Shown here: piece by piece, positions 34,941 through 45,205 of the stretch
How the letters are laid out: each line of letters opens with the position of its first letter
How positions within the stretch are numbered: the stretch's first letter is position 1
From: Pseudomonas sp. ACM7
GTDB taxonomy: Bacteria > Pseudomonadota > Gammaproteobacteria > Pseudomonadales > Pseudomonadaceae
Direction of reading: 5' to 3'
Assembly (NCBI RefSeq): GCF_004136015.1
Contig: NZ_CP024866.1
Span: forward strand, 1,241,236 to 1,305,235
DNA: 64,000 nucleotides
Made by a program: the position numbers and the translations under genes
Notes under the pieces: generated by a model
Database searches by the model: none
What the model was told of the DNA's origin: nothing
What the model saw: the letters and a program-made list of their open reading frames with translations, nothing else

Positions 34941-36574
34941 TTCGACACCGCCTTCATCCACACAGTCTGATCGATTTCAATCAGGGTCGGTCCCTGGCGA
35001 TCGGCAGCGGCGCGCAGAGCGCTGCGCAGTTGCTCGACACCGCAGACGGCTTCGGCTGCACAGCCCAGCGCCTTGGCCACACCAATGAAGTCCGGGGTGT
35101 AGATGTCGACGCCAACCGGCTCGATGGCGCGGTTGACCATGTATTTCTTGATCTCTTCGTAGCCCTGGTTATTCCACAGCAGGACGATCACCGGGGTGCG
35201 CGCTTCAACGGCGCTGGCCAGTTCCGGCAAGGTAAATTGCAGGCCGCCGTCGCCGATCAGGCACACCACTGGAGGACGCGCGCCGTTTTCAACGCTGCCG
35301 CCGAGCCAGGCGCCAATCGCTGCCGGCAAGGCGTAACCGAGGGTGCCGTAACCGGTGGACGAGTTGAACCAGCGACGCGGGCGTTCCGGGTTGAACGTCA
35401 GGTTGCCGGTGTACACCGGTTGGGTCGAATCGCCGACGAAGACTGCGCTTGGCAGTTCGTGCAAGACGGTTTCCAGGAAGCGGGTCTGGGCCAGGGTCGG
35501 AGCATCCCAGGTGGCAGCCAGTTCGTCGCGCAAGCGTGCGGCACGGACCTGGCCCCAATCGTTACGGCGCTCGGCCAACGACTTGTGGGACAGCGCGCTC
35601 AGCAAGGACTGGGCAGCGTTACGGGAGTCGGATACCAGCGCCACTTGCGGCGGATAGTTGCGCACGGTCTGGTCCGGATCGATGTCTACGCGCAGCAGTG
35701 CGCCGGGAATTTCGAACCCACCGGCGAAGGTCACGTCGTAGTCGGTCTCGGCCAGTTCGGTGCCGATCGCCAACACCACGTCAGCTTCAGCCACCAAAGC
35801 GCGAGTCGCGACCAGGCTTTGGGTTGAGCCGATCAGCAACGGATGGTTGGATTCGAGCATGCCTTTGGCATTGATGGTCAGGGCTACCGGGGCGTCCAGC
35901 AGTTCGGCCAGTTCAGTCAACTCGGCCGCGGCATCGATGGCGCCGCCACCGGCGAGAATCAGTGGGCGCTTGGCACCGGCCAGCAGCGCGGTCATGCGGC
36001 TGATTGCGCTCGGCGAGGCACCGGCGCGGTCGATGTTCACCGGTACGCTGGCGAGCAGGTCATCGGCCTCTTCTACCAGCACGTCCAACGGAATTTCGAT
36101 ATGCACAGGGCGCGGACGGCCGGCCTGGAACAGTGCAAAGGCACGCGCCAGGACGCCCGGCAATTCAGCCGCCGACATCAAGGTGTGGGAGAACGCCGCC
36201 ACGCCACCGACCAATGCGCTCTGGTTTGGCAGCTCGTGCAGCTTGCCGCGACCGCCGCCCAACTGGCTGCGCGATTGCACGCTGGAGATCACCAGCATCG
36301 GGATCGAGTCGGCGTAGGCCTGGCCCATGGCAGTGGTGATGTTGGTCATGCCTGGGCCGGTGATGATGAAGCACACACCCGGTTTGCCGCTGGTGCGAGC
36401 GTAACCGTCGGCCATGAAACCGGCGCCCTGTTCGTGGCGCGGAGTGACGTGGTTGATGCTCGAACGGGCCAGCCCGCGGTACAGCTCCACGGTGTGAACC
36501 CCGGGAATGCCGAACACCTGCTCAACCCCGTAATCTTCGAGTAACTTGACCAATACTTCGCCGCACGTCGCCAT
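34937..36574 (-). CDS. aruI: Thiamine-diphosphate decarboxylase, AruI-like
   Basis: A 545-residue acetolactate-synthase-fold protein. The Pyr domain has FGIPGVHTVELYRGL, the catalytic Glu in TPRHEQGAGFMADGYAR and GPGMTNITTAMGQAYADSIP; the PP domain has the Mg-ThDP motif GDGGLQFT ... NN. The HTVELYRGL segment resembles AruI, 5-guanidino-2-oxopentanoate (2-ketoarginine) decarboxylase of the arginine transaminase route, as I remember it. The coupled aldehyde dehydrogenase fits that route. No aruH transaminase is present, so the 2-oxo acid may be imported or made elsewhere. The start MATCGEVLVKLLEDYG at 36574 fits the family; a divergent LysR gene lies 160 nt away. Confidence 0.82.
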   Translation of the reverse strand: MATCGEVLVKLLEDYGVEQVFGIPGVHTVELYRGLARSSINHVTPRHEQGAGFMADGYARTSGKPGVCFIITGPGMTNITTAMGQAYADSIPMLVISSVQSRSQLGGGRGKLHELPNQSALVGGVAAFSHTLMSAAELPGVLARAFALFQAGRPRPVHIEIPLDVLVEEADDLLASVPVNIDRAGASPSAISRMTALLAGAKRPLILAGGGAIDAAAELTELAELLDAPVALTINAKGMLESNHPLLIGSTQSLVATRALVAEADVVLAIGTELAETDYDVTFAGGFEIPGALLRVDIDPDQTVRNYPPQVALVSDSRNAAQSLLSALSHKSLAERRNDWGQVRAARLRDELAATWDAPTLAQTRFLETVLHELPSAVFVGDSTQPVYTGNLTFNPERPRRWFNSSTGYGTLGYALPAAIGAWLGGSVENGARPPVVCLIGDGGLQFTLPELASAVEARTPVIVLLWNNQGYEEIKKYMVNRAIEPVGVDIYTPDFIGVAKALGCAAEAVCGVEQLRSALRAAADRQGPTLIEIDQTVWMKAVSK

Positions 36575-36733
36575 GTCTTTGCCCTTCTTGTTCGTTTGAG
36601 ACGCCGGACCTGCGCAGTGTTTATGATGAGTGGGCAGGTCCAGGGATGACCTCATTGGAACGGGCGACACGTAGCCGCAACAATGGATAAAAAGTCATAC
36701 TAGCCATGTCCTCACGTCATACCTTGGATCCCA

Positions 36734-37615
36734 ATGAAACGATTGCCTCCCCTGCCGGCGCTGCACACTTTTCTGATTACCGCGCAGTGCTGCAACTTCA
36801 CCCGTGCTGCTGAACAGCTGTACATCACCCAAGGTGCGGTGAGTCGGCAGATCGCCGGGCTGGAAGAACATCTGGGTTATGAACTGTTCATTCGCCAGGC
36901 CCGGGGCCTTGACCTGACTGCCGAAGGACGGGAATGGCTGCCACGGGTCCAGCAGATTTTCGGCTTGATCGACGAGGCGGTGGAGCAGATCGGCGAGAAG
37001 CGCGAAACCCTGCAACTCAAGGCCCCGACGTGCGTCATGCGCTGGCTGTTGCCACGGTTGTTGCAGTGGCAACGGGAGCGCCCGGATGTGCCGGTGGAAT
37101 TGACCACCACGGTCAAACACGGCGTGGATTTTCATCGCGAGCAGTTCGATGCCGCGGTGATGTACGGCGCACCGCCGGACAGCTCATTGGTGTCTCAACA
37201 TTTGTTTGATGAACAGCTGACGCCGGTCTGTTCCAAGCCGTTGCTCGAAGGTCCGGTGCCGCTGCTGGCGCCGGAGGATCTGGAGCAGCACATGCTGCTG
37301 CACCCGACCCGGGATGAACGAGACTGGAAGGCCTGGCTGGCCACCGCCGATATTCGCTTGAGCAATGTCGCCAAGGGTCAACATTTCGAAACGCTGGACC
37401 TGGCGATGTCGATGGCATCCCAAGGGACAGGCGTGGCGATCGGGGATTGGTCGCTGATTGGCGACGATTTGAGTGCGGGGCGGCTGGTCATGCCGTTTGA
37501 ATTGAAGGTGAAGACCGGGTTGGCGTATTACCTGGTTTTCCCCGAGAAACCCGGACCTTCGCCGAAGTTGCGCGAGTTGATGGGGTGGTTGGTGGAGCAG
37601 GCTCAGGCGCGGTGA
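36734..37615 (+). CDS. LysR family regulator, GcvA-like
   Basis: A 293-residue LysR regulator. The N-terminal winged helix includes FTRAAEQLYITQGAVSRQIAGLEEHLG; the effector domain follows with LLPRLLQWQRERPDVPVEL and a GVAIGDWSLIGDDLSAGRLV end, as in GcvA/AmpR-like members. It is divergent from the aruI-like/dehydrogenase/ABC cluster with a 160-bp shared promoter region, the standard arrangement for control of that cluster. Confidence 0.92.
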   Translation: MKRLPPLPALHTFLITAQCCNFTRAAEQLYITQGAVSRQIAGLEEHLGYELFIRQARGLDLTAEGREWLPRVQQIFGLIDEAVEQIGEKRETLQLKAPTCVMRWLLPRLLQWQRERPDVPVELTTTVKHGVDFHREQFDAAVMYGAPPDSSLVSQHLFDEQLTPVCSKPLLEGPVPLLAPEDLEQHMLLHPTRDERDWKAWLATADIRLSNVAKGQHFETLDLAMSMASQGTGVAIGDWSLIGDDLSAGRLVMPFELKVKTGLAYYLVFPEKPGPSPKLRELMGWLVEQAQAR

Positions 37616-37624
37616 GTCGAAACC

Positions 37625-37759
37625 CTGTAGCAGCTGGCGCAGCCTGCGTTCGGCTGCGAAGCAGTCGTAAAACCATCCACCGCGGTGTGTCAGAAAAACT
37701 GTGGATACCGGGTTTACGACTGCTGCGCAGCCGAACGCAGGCTTCGCCAGCTGCTACAG
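37625..37759. repeat. Palindromic repeat, family C
   Basis: Left arm TGTAGCAGCTGGCGCAGCCT, continuing GCGTTCGGCTGCGAAGCAGT CGTAAA, and an inverted right arm ending AGGCTTCGCCAGCTGCTACA; arms about 45 nt, spacer about 40 nt. Other members are at 45206 and 59135. Confidence 0.88.
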
Positions 37760-37778
37760 GTTTGTGGTGTTACGAGGA

Positions 37779-38393
37779 TCAGTACCCGACTGCAAACCTC
37801 TGCCGAGGATGCTTTGGCACTTCCACTTCATCCAGCATCGCAATCGCATAGTCAGCAAAAGCAATCCAGCTCCGCCCTTCGCTACTCACCAGCAAATCAT
37901 CCTTGCCGATCCGAAACGTCCCCGTGCGCTCACCTTCGACAAACTCTGCCGACGGCGACACAAAGGTCCAGTCCAGCTCTTTTTCCTGCCGAAGGTTTTC
38001 CAGAAACAGCGCACCCGCGCTGGCCTCAGCCTTGTACGCCTGCGGAAAACCCTCGCTGTCGATGACGCGGGTTCCGTCCGGCAGCAACAGCGAACCGGCA
38101 CCGCCCACCACCAACAGACGTTTTACGCCGGCCTTCTGCACCGGCTCGATGACGGCGCTGGCGGGAAGGGTCGCGAAGTGCGCAGCGCTGATCACTACGT
38201 CATGGCCCGCAACGGCCGCTTGCAAGGCTTCGGCGTCGAGCGCATCCACATTTTTGCTGACCACACCAGCACGCTGGCCGATCTTCGACGTGTCGCGGGC
38301 GATGGCGGTGATGCTGTGACCACGACGCAGGGCTTCTTCCAGCAGTTGGCTACCGGCACGACCGGTGGCACCAATGATTGCGATCTTGCTCAT
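37779..38393 (-). CDS. NAD(P)-binding oxidoreductase (atypical SDR, NmrA-like)
   Basis: A 204-residue Rossmann protein. The N-terminal dinucleotide site is IAIIGATGRAGSQLLEEAL, followed by VVISAAHFA and RLLVVGGAGSLLLPDG. It lacks a classical YxxxK catalytic pair in the expected place, like other short YwnB/NmrA-type proteins, which reduce flavins or quinones or sense the NADP redox state. It follows the Vmh gene by 46 nt on the same strand, so the two probably form an operon facing the LysR gene at 39540. Confidence 0.88.
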   Translation of the reverse strand: MSKIAIIGATGRAGSQLLEEALRRGHSITAIARDTSKIGQRAGVVSKNVDALDAEALQAAVAGHDVVISAAHFATLPASAVIEPVQKAGVKRLLVVGGAGSLLLPDGTRVIDSEGFPQAYKAEASAGALFLENLRQEKELDWTFVSPSAEFVEGERTGTFRIGKDDLLVSSEGRSWIAFADYAIAMLDEVEVPKHPRQRFAVGY

Positions 38394-38439
38394 GACGTTC
38401 TCCAGTTGGCTTAGGTGTACTTGATCGAGTTACGACGGG

Positions 38440-39321
38440 TTACCACTTCATCTCGCCCTTGGCGACTTTGGCGCTCAGTTCAAGCGAGCTTTCTTCACCC
38501 AGCTTCGGGTAGCGTTTTTTCATCGCTGCGATCAGCGCGGCAGCGTCCTTTGCCTTGGCGGTTTCCTCGTCGAACGCCTTGATGTAAACGGCGGTGAACT
38601 GCACGGCGGCCAGCGAACGGGCGCTCTCACCGAGGTAATGACCCGGCACGATGGTTTTCGGTTTCAGGGTTTCGATGGCGTGCAGCGTGGTCAACCAATC
38701 GGCGTGGGATTGCGGCGTCTGGGTGTCGGCCATCCACACGTGGATGTTTTCTGCGACGACGACGCCACCGACCACAGCCTTGATCGACGGAATCCAGACA
38801 AAGGTGCGATCCGGCTGCTTGCCCTCAAGCCCCACTACCTGCAACTTCTGCCCTTCGAGCATCAGGCTGTCGCCTTTTAGTACATCCGGCACGATGGTTT
38901 TGGCAGGCACGTCGGCGCCCATTTTCGGCCCCCAGAACGCCAGTTTGCCGTCGACGGTTTTCTGGATGTGATCCACGGTCGGCTGCGAGGCGAGCACTTT
39001 GGCGTTGGGGAATGCGGCGGTCAGGGTGTCGAGGCCGAAGTAGTAATCCGGGTCACCGTGGCTGATGTAGATGGTGGTCAGTTGCTTGCCGCTGGCGCGG
39101 ATCTTCTCGACCACTTGCTCGGCCTGGGATTTGCCAAATTGTGCATCCACCAAAATCGCGTCTTTCTCGCCGCTGACCAACACCGAGGTCACCGGGAAGA
39201 TCGCCTTGTCGCCCGGGTTGTAGACGTCCAGGGTCAGGCTCGATGCAGCCGCTGCGTGGGCGGCGAAACCGAGGGTGGCGGTGGCCAGCAAAATACGTTT
39301 AAGCGAGGTGAAGCCGATCAT
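38440..39321 (-). CDS. Vmh family MBL-fold metallo-hydrolase, exported
   Basis: A 293-residue beta-lactamase-fold protein with a Sec signal peptide (LLATATLGFAAHAAAASS). The metal site departs from HxHxDH: the sequence is IYISHGDPDYYFGLDTL, keeping one His and the Asp, as in the Vmh subgroup; a downstream His is in IVPGHYLGES. The periplasmic substrate is unknown. It leads a two-gene unit with the oxidoreductase and is divergent from a LysR gene. Confidence 0.86.
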   Translation of the reverse strand: MIGFTSLKRILLATATLGFAAHAAAASSLTLDVYNPGDKAIFPVTSVLVSGEKDAILVDAQFGKSQAEQVVEKIRASGKQLTTIYISHGDPDYYFGLDTLTAAFPNAKVLASQPTVDHIQKTVDGKLAFWGPKMGADVPAKTIVPDVLKGDSLMLEGQKLQVVGLEGKQPDRTFVWIPSIKAVVGGVVVAENIHVWMADTQTPQSHADWLTTLHAIETLKPKTIVPGHYLGESARSLAAVQFTAVYIKAFDEETAKAKDAAALIAAMKKRYPKLGEESSLELSAKVAKGEMKW

Positions 39322-39362
39322 CTGTTGCTCCGTTGTCGATGGCCAGGGTTGGCCGATGGCTC

Positions 39363-39463
39363 TGTAGGAGCTGACGAGTGAAACGAGACTGCGATCTTGT
39401 GACTTTGCTTCTTAAAGGCAAGATCAAAAGATCGCAGCCTCGTTTCACTCATCAGCTCCTACA
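39363..39463. repeat. Palindromic repeat, family B
   Basis: TGTAGGAGCTGACGAGTGAA left arm and inverted TTTCACTCATCAGCTCCTACA right arm (shown in part), inner GATCGCAGCCTCG, spacer about 25 nt. It lies in the divergent promoter region of the Vmh and LysR genes. Confidence 0.9.
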
Positions 39464-39539
39464 GGGGACAGAGCTTAGTTGCATGACTCAGTACAAAAAA
39501 TGCGATGCTGGGACATAGTTTGTTTCTGAAAGTGAGCAA

Positions 39540-40448
39540 ATGATGGATCGTCTACAAGCAATGCGGGTGTTCGTCACAGTGGTTGACCTCGGCAGCCAGT
39601 CGGCCGCCGCCGATCACCTGGACCTGTCACGGCCCGTGGTTTCGCGCTATCTGGCGGAGCTGGAGGATTGGGTCGGCGCACGCCTGATGCACCGCACCAC
39701 GCGCAAGCTGAGCCTGACCGCTGCCGGCAGTGAAATCCTGCCCCGTTGTCGGCAGATGCTCGACCTGTCCACGGACATGCAAGCCGCCGTCAGCGAACCG
39801 GACGAGGCACCACGCGGCCTGTTGCGCATCAGCGTCAGCACTTCGTTCGGTCAGGCACAACTGGCGGATGCCATGGCCGCTTACGTCAAACGTTACCCTG
39901 GTGTGAGCATCGATATGCAGATGCTCGACCGCACGGTGAACCTGGTGGATGAGCGCATCGATCTGGCGATCCGCACCAGCAACGACCTGGACCCGAACCT
40001 GATCGCGCGGCGGTTGACCGTCTGCCGCTCGGTGATCTGCACCTCCCCCGCTTATCTGCTCGAACACCCGACACCGCGGCGGGTCGAGGATCTGAGCCAG
40101 CACAATTGCCTGACCCACTCCTACTTCGGCAAAAGCCTCTGGCATTTCGAGGAGGACGGTGAGCAGGTGTCAGTGCCGGTGCAGGGCAACATCAGCGCCA
40201 ACGAAGCCAGCACGTTGTTGCGCGCGACGATGGCTGGCGCCGGGGTGGCGATGCTGCCCAGTTATCAGGCGGGCGTGCATATCCACAGCGGCGAACTGAT
40301 CCGCCTGCTGCCCCACGCCGAACCCCGGCAAATGAACATTTACGCGGTGTATGCCTCACGCAAACACATGCCGGCGGCGTTGCGCAGCATGCTGGATTTT
40401 CTGGTGCTCAGATTCCCGGAAGAACCGGCGTGGGATGCAAACCTGTAG
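39540..40448 (+). CDS. LysR family regulator
   Basis: A 302-residue LysR protein with MDRLQAMRVFVTVVDLGSQS and a winged helix AADHLDLSRPVVSRYLAELE. The effector domain includes GLLRISVSTSFGQAQLADAM and GVAMLPSYQAG; this is the CrgA/DsdC-like branch that often controls an adjacent oxidoreductase. Two successive ATGs (39540, 39543) are possible starts. It is divergent from the Vmh-oxidoreductase pair, the likely target. Confidence 0.91.
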   Translation: MMDRLQAMRVFVTVVDLGSQSAAADHLDLSRPVVSRYLAELEDWVGARLMHRTTRKLSLTAAGSEILPRCRQMLDLSTDMQAAVSEPDEAPRGLLRISVSTSFGQAQLADAMAAYVKRYPGVSIDMQMLDRTVNLVDERIDLAIRTSNDLDPNLIARRLTVCRSVICTSPAYLLEHPTPRRVEDLSQHNCLTHSYFGKSLWHFEEDGEQVSVPVQGNISANEASTLLRATMAGAGVAMLPSYQAGVHIHSGELIRLLPHAEPRQMNIYAVYASRKHMPAALRSMLDFLVLRFPEEPAWDANL

Positions 40449-40551
40449 GAGCTGCCGAAGGCTGCGATCTTTTGATCTTGATCTTTTCAGAGCCACAGAA
40501 GATTAAAAACAAGATCAGAAGATCGCAGGCTTCGCCAGCTCCTACACAACT
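40444..40551. repeat. Palindromic repeat, family B (imperfect)
   Basis: TGTAGGAGCTGCCGAAGGCT at the left and inverted AGGCTTCGCCAGCTCCTACA at the right; the arms differ in the middle and the spacer is longer than in other copies. It begins inside the LysR stop region. Confidence 0.85.
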
Positions 40552-40611
40552 CACAGGCGCTGACCTATGCTCAAAGTAATACCGAAGGGTATTCGTTCAG
40601 AGGTCAACGCC

Positions 40612-40788
40612 ATGAACATCAAAACAAGAAGATACCTCGCGATTTTCATCACCTGCGCGGCCACGCTTGCGCTGTATGGCACGGCGGCCTGGCGCGTCGA
40701 GCAGTTGCGACAACTGCCCCGTGAATTCGCGAGCTGTAACTTCGAACGCTGCATTCCCCACAACGCGACCCTCAATGCCCTCAAGTAA
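40612..40788 (+). CDS. Small single-helix membrane protein
   Basis: A 58-residue protein, MNIKTRRYLAIFITCAAT and onward, with one N-terminal hydrophobic helix (residues about 8-27) and a short tail with two Cys (FASCNFERCIPH). AGAGGT lies 8 nt before the ATG at 40612; the frame to 40567 is unsupported. Just upstream AATACC-GAAG-GGTATT (40578-40593) forms a small hairpin. No family recognised; coding support comes from ribosome site and a membrane-protein layout. It converges with pobR, whose stop is 9 nt beyond. Confidence 0.55.
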   Translation: MNIKTRRYLAIFITCAATLALYGTAAWRVEQLRQLPREFASCNFERCIPHNATLNALK

Positions 40789-40797
40789 CGAAGGGGA

Positions 40798-41694
40798 TCA
40801 GGCCTCGTTGTCCTGATCGGCCTTCAAGCGGTCGCGAAATGCCTTCGGCGAGATCCCCACTCGACGCCGGAACAGGCGCGTGAAGTTGGTCGGATCAGAG
40901 AACCCCAACACGTCGGACATCTCATAAATGGTCATGCTGGTGTAGGTCAGCAAGCGCTTGGCCTCCAGCAATTGACGTTCGTGCATGATCTGCAACGCCG
41001 GTTGTCCCGCCAGCTCACGGCAGGTGCCGTTGAGGTGGGACACGGAAATCCCCAGCCGATGGGCCAGGTCCTCGACCTTGACGTGTTGGCGATAGGTCTC
41101 TTCCACCAGTTGGATAAAACCGTTCAGATATTCCCGGGCACGCTGCGGACGCTGGCTGGCGTTGCGACGGCAAATCACCTGGCGGCTGACCCACACCATG
41201 ATCACGCTGACTAGCGAATGCATGAGCATTTCGCGAGCCGGCTGGTGGCCGGTGTATTCGTCTTGCAGCGCTGAAAACAGGCTGTTGAGGTATTCGCCTT
41301 GCTTGCCCGCCGGATAACTTTCGGCTTGGGCCAGGGCGTTCACCGAGTTGCCCAGTTGCGCCTGAAGATGGGCGACCAGCGGCGCGGCAAGGGTCACGAC
41401 AAACCCTTCGACGTCCTCGGAAAACCGATAGCCATGCACCGATAACGGCGGCAGGATCAGGATCGCCGGCTCAGTCAATTGCGTGCGTTTACCTTCGATT
41501 TCAAGCTCTGCCTGACCTTTGAATACGAAGAGCAGCTGGCACACATCGGCGTGGCGGTGGGGTTTGATTTCCCATTGGTGTTCGCGGCTGCGTTTGGAAA
41601 TGGTTTCACAGTGCAGCAAGTCCGGGGTCGGCCAATCCAGGCTTTCACCGTAGAGCTTGAACACTGGAATCGAAGGTAGGTCAGGCTTGTTCAT
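40798..41694 (-). CDS. pobR: AraC family regulator PobR
   Basis: A 298-residue AraC/XylS protein with an N-terminal cupin (HQWEIKPHRHADVCQLLFVF) and a C-terminal DNA-binding domain (VEDLAHRLGISVSHLNGTCR; SDVLGFSDPTNFTRLFRRRVG). Divergent from pobA, it is the expected 4-hydroxybenzoate-responsive activator PobR. The start MNKPDLPSIPVFKLYGE at 41694 suits the family; 47 further upstream codons would run into the intergenic region. Confidence 0.9.
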   Translation of the reverse strand: MNKPDLPSIPVFKLYGESLDWPTPDLLHCETISKRSREHQWEIKPHRHADVCQLLFVFKGQAELEIEGKRTQLTEPAILILPPLSVHGYRFSEDVEGFVVTLAAPLVAHLQAQLGNSVNALAQAESYPAGKQGEYLNSLFSALQDEYTGHQPAREMLMHSLVSVIMVWVSRQVICRRNASQRPQRAREYLNGFIQLVEETYRQHVKVEDLAHRLGISVSHLNGTCRELAGQPALQIMHERQLLEAKRLLTYTSMTIYEMSDVLGFSDPTNFTRLFRRRVGISPKAFRDRLKADQDNEA

Positions 41695-41852
41695 CACTTC
41701 AATCCAGGCCTCGGGGGTAGGCGGGCGATAATCGCACCGATTGGCAGAATGTACAGGTATCGGCTCAGTTTTCCCCTTCAATTGACAGACTCGCGAGAGA
41801 AAAATGCAAGCACTCGATCCATAAAAATTATTCACCGGCCCTGGTTGCGTGA

Positions 41853-43067
<1,215 letters not shown>

Positions 43068-43147
43068 CCTGCTATCGACTTACACTGGCGAGCATCCCCG
43101 CTCGCCTTGCTCCTTGCGGGTCAATCACTGTCCGCAGGTTCTAACCC

Positions 43148-44665
43148 GTGACCAATCTCAACCAGCCTGAAACGCCCAAACCAGCCATTCGCAGCGTGTT
43201 GATCGCCCTGATGCTGGCAATCTTTCTGGGCGCGCTGGACCAGACCATCGTCGCGGTGTCGATGCCGGCCATTTCCGCACAATTCAAGGACGTCAGCCTG
43301 CTCGCCTGGGTGATTTCCGGCTACATGGTGGCGATGACGGTGGCCGTGCCGATCTACGGCAAATTGGGCGATCTGTACGGTCGCCGCAAGTTGATGCTGT
43401 TTGGCATGGGGCTGTTCACGGTCGCTTCGCTTTTCTGTGGCATGGCCCAGAGCATGGAGCAGCTGGTGCTGGCGCGGATTCTTCAAGGCATCGGCGCCGG
43501 CGGGATGATTTCGGTCAGCCAGGCGATCATTGGCGACATCGTGCCGCCCCGGGAACGCGGCCGCTATCAAGGCTATTTCAGCAGCATGTACGCCGTGGCC
43601 AGCGTGGCCGGCCCGGTACTCGGCGGTTACATGACCGAGTACCTGTCGTGGCGCTGGGTGTTCTTGATCAATCTTCCGTTGGGCCTCGGTGCCTGGCTGG
43701 TGGCCAATCGAACGCTGGTGGGTTTGCCAGTGCCACAACGCAAACCGATCATCGATTACCTCGGCACGTTGCTCATGATCATCGGCTTGACCGCCTTGTT
43801 GCTGGGCATCACCCAGGTCGGTCAGGGCCATTCGTGGCGCAGCGCCGAAGTGCTGGGCCTGCTCGGTTGTGCGGTGTTGGTACTGGCGCTGTTCGTCTGG
43901 CATGAACGCCGGGCGCGGGAGCCGCTGCTGCCGATGCATTTGTTTGCCAATCGCAATGCGATCCTGTGCTGGTGCACGATTTTCTTCACCAGTTTCCAGG
44001 CGATCTCGCTGATTGTGTTGATGCCGCTGCGCTTCCAGAGCGTTACCGGCGCCGGGGCCGACAGCGCCGCGTTGCACCTGTTGCCGCTGGCAATAGGTTT
44101 GCCGATTGGCGCGTATTTCGCCGGCCGCCGAACCTCGGTGACCGGGCGCTACAAACCCATGATTCTGACCGGGGCCCTAATCATGCCGATCTCGATTCTC
44201 GGTATGGCGTTCAGTCCTCCCCAGGCCTTTGTGCTCAGTAGTCTGTTTATGTTGCTCAGCGGGATCGCTAGCGGCATGCAGTTCCCGACTTCCCTGGTTG
44301 GAACGCAGAATTCGGTGGCACAACGGGACATCGGTGTCGCCACCAGCACCACCAACCTGTTCCGCTCACTGGGCGGCGCGGTGGGTGTGGCCTTGATGTC
44401 AGCCCTGCTGTTGGCGTTGTTACAGGACTCAAGTTTTGCCCACCTGGCCGGCTCTTCGATGATTGCCGAGGGCAGTTCGGGGAACGTCTTGCTCGATGGT
44501 TTGAACGCCGCGCCGGGGGATGCGCAGAACGCCTTGCGCGCCGAGCTGCTGCTGACCTTTCAACATTTGCTGATGGTCAGCGCGGCGGTATCGCTGCTGG
44601 GGCTGGCGGCGGCGGTTGCCATGCCGAATATGGTGTTGCGGGGGCGCGAGGATAAGGTTCGATAG
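43148..44665 (+). CDS. EmrB/QacA-type MFS efflux transporter (DHA2)
   Basis: A 505-residue, 14-helix drug:H+ antiporter. Motifs are LGALDQTIVAVSMPAI (motif D1), GKLGDLYGRRKLML (motif A), RILQGIGAGGMISVSQAII (motif B) and SVAGPVLGGYM (motif C). Substrate unknown; the place after pobA makes export of aromatic acids conceivable. The start is a GTG at 43148 preceded by GCAGGT. No EmrA-type partner is adjacent. Confidence 0.9.
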   Translation: MTNLNQPETPKPAIRSVLIALMLAIFLGALDQTIVAVSMPAISAQFKDVSLLAWVISGYMVAMTVAVPIYGKLGDLYGRRKLMLFGMGLFTVASLFCGMAQSMEQLVLARILQGIGAGGMISVSQAIIGDIVPPRERGRYQGYFSSMYAVASVAGPVLGGYMTEYLSWRWVFLINLPLGLGAWLVANRTLVGLPVPQRKPIIDYLGTLLMIIGLTALLLGITQVGQGHSWRSAEVLGLLGCAVLVLALFVWHERRAREPLLPMHLFANRNAILCWCTIFFTSFQAISLIVLMPLRFQSVTGAGADSAALHLLPLAIGLPIGAYFAGRRTSVTGRYKPMILTGALIMPISILGMAFSPPQAFVLSSLFMLLSGIASGMQFPTSLVGTQNSVAQRDIGVATSTTNLFRSLGGAVGVALMSALLLALLQDSSFAHLAGSSMIAEGSSGNVLLDGLNAAPGDAQNALRAELLLTFQHLLMVSAAVSLLGLAAAVAMPNMVLRGREDKVR

Positions 44666-44687
44666 ACGGACCGAGTCGCCTGCATTC

Positions 44688-44792
44688 GCGAGCAAGCCCG
44701 CTCCCACATTGGATCTCCGTCGTACACAAATGCTGTGATCACTGAAGATCTACTGTGGGAACGGCGGTGCGACGATTCGACTTGCTCGCGAA
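44688..44792. repeat. REP doublet with one interrupted copy
   Basis: Left copy TTCGCGAGCAAGCCCGCTCC is normal. The right copy has TGTGGGAACG, then the 17-nt GCGGTGCGACGATTCGA (44764-44780), then CTTGCTCGCGAA. The insert is the reverse complement of the one at 25247-25263. Confidence 0.85.
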
Positions 44793-44815
44793 AGCGGTGT
44801 GTCAGGCACCGCCAT

Positions 44816-45120
44816 TCAAGGGCTGTAATACCCGACAGCCACCAGAAAATGCCCGACCTTTTTCAGGTAGGCATGCTTGTCCTCGACCTTGCCGTCGGAC
44901 CAGTTCTGCCAGCGGTATTCGGCCCGAGCATCACGCCCTTGGTGTCGACCACGAACACGTAACGATCCTTGTCGACAAACTCGCCCTGACGGCTGAAAGC
45001 AGCGAAGGCCTTGTCGCCATTGTCGTGGTAGTACGCCAGGGCTTTTTCCAGCAGGGCTTTGGCAGCCTGGCTGTCGTCCTTTTCCGTGCCGGCAGCTGAA
45101 CCTGGCCTCGTTCTTGTTGG
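44816..45120 (-). pseudogene. Decayed cache-domain protein gene
   Basis: One frame reads AKALLEKALAYYHDNGDKAF, AAFSRQGEFVDKDRYVFVV and DTKGVMLG; after that the homologous continuation YRWQNWSDGKVEDKHAYLKK, VGHFLVAVGYYSP is found only in another frame, directly adjacent. Exported cache-domain proteins of Pseudomonas have about 25-35 residues between these parts, so an internal deletion with frameshift has occurred. The signal peptide and start are also missing: the 5' side ends near a family C palindrome and a stray half-copy of it (45177-45204). The 453-nt open frame over this area is a mixture and not a functional gene. Confidence 0.75.
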
Positions 45121-45205
45121 TGTTCAAGAGCGTAGACGGCTTGGGATTTGTACGAATATTCAGGAAAGCACAGAGCGAGCAGCTGTCGAAGGCTGCGTTC
45201 GGCTC

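Noticed and set aside
36575..36670. N-terminal 32-residue extension of the AruI-like protein
   Set aside because: Not like the family and lies in the divergent promoter region; ATG 36574 fits better.
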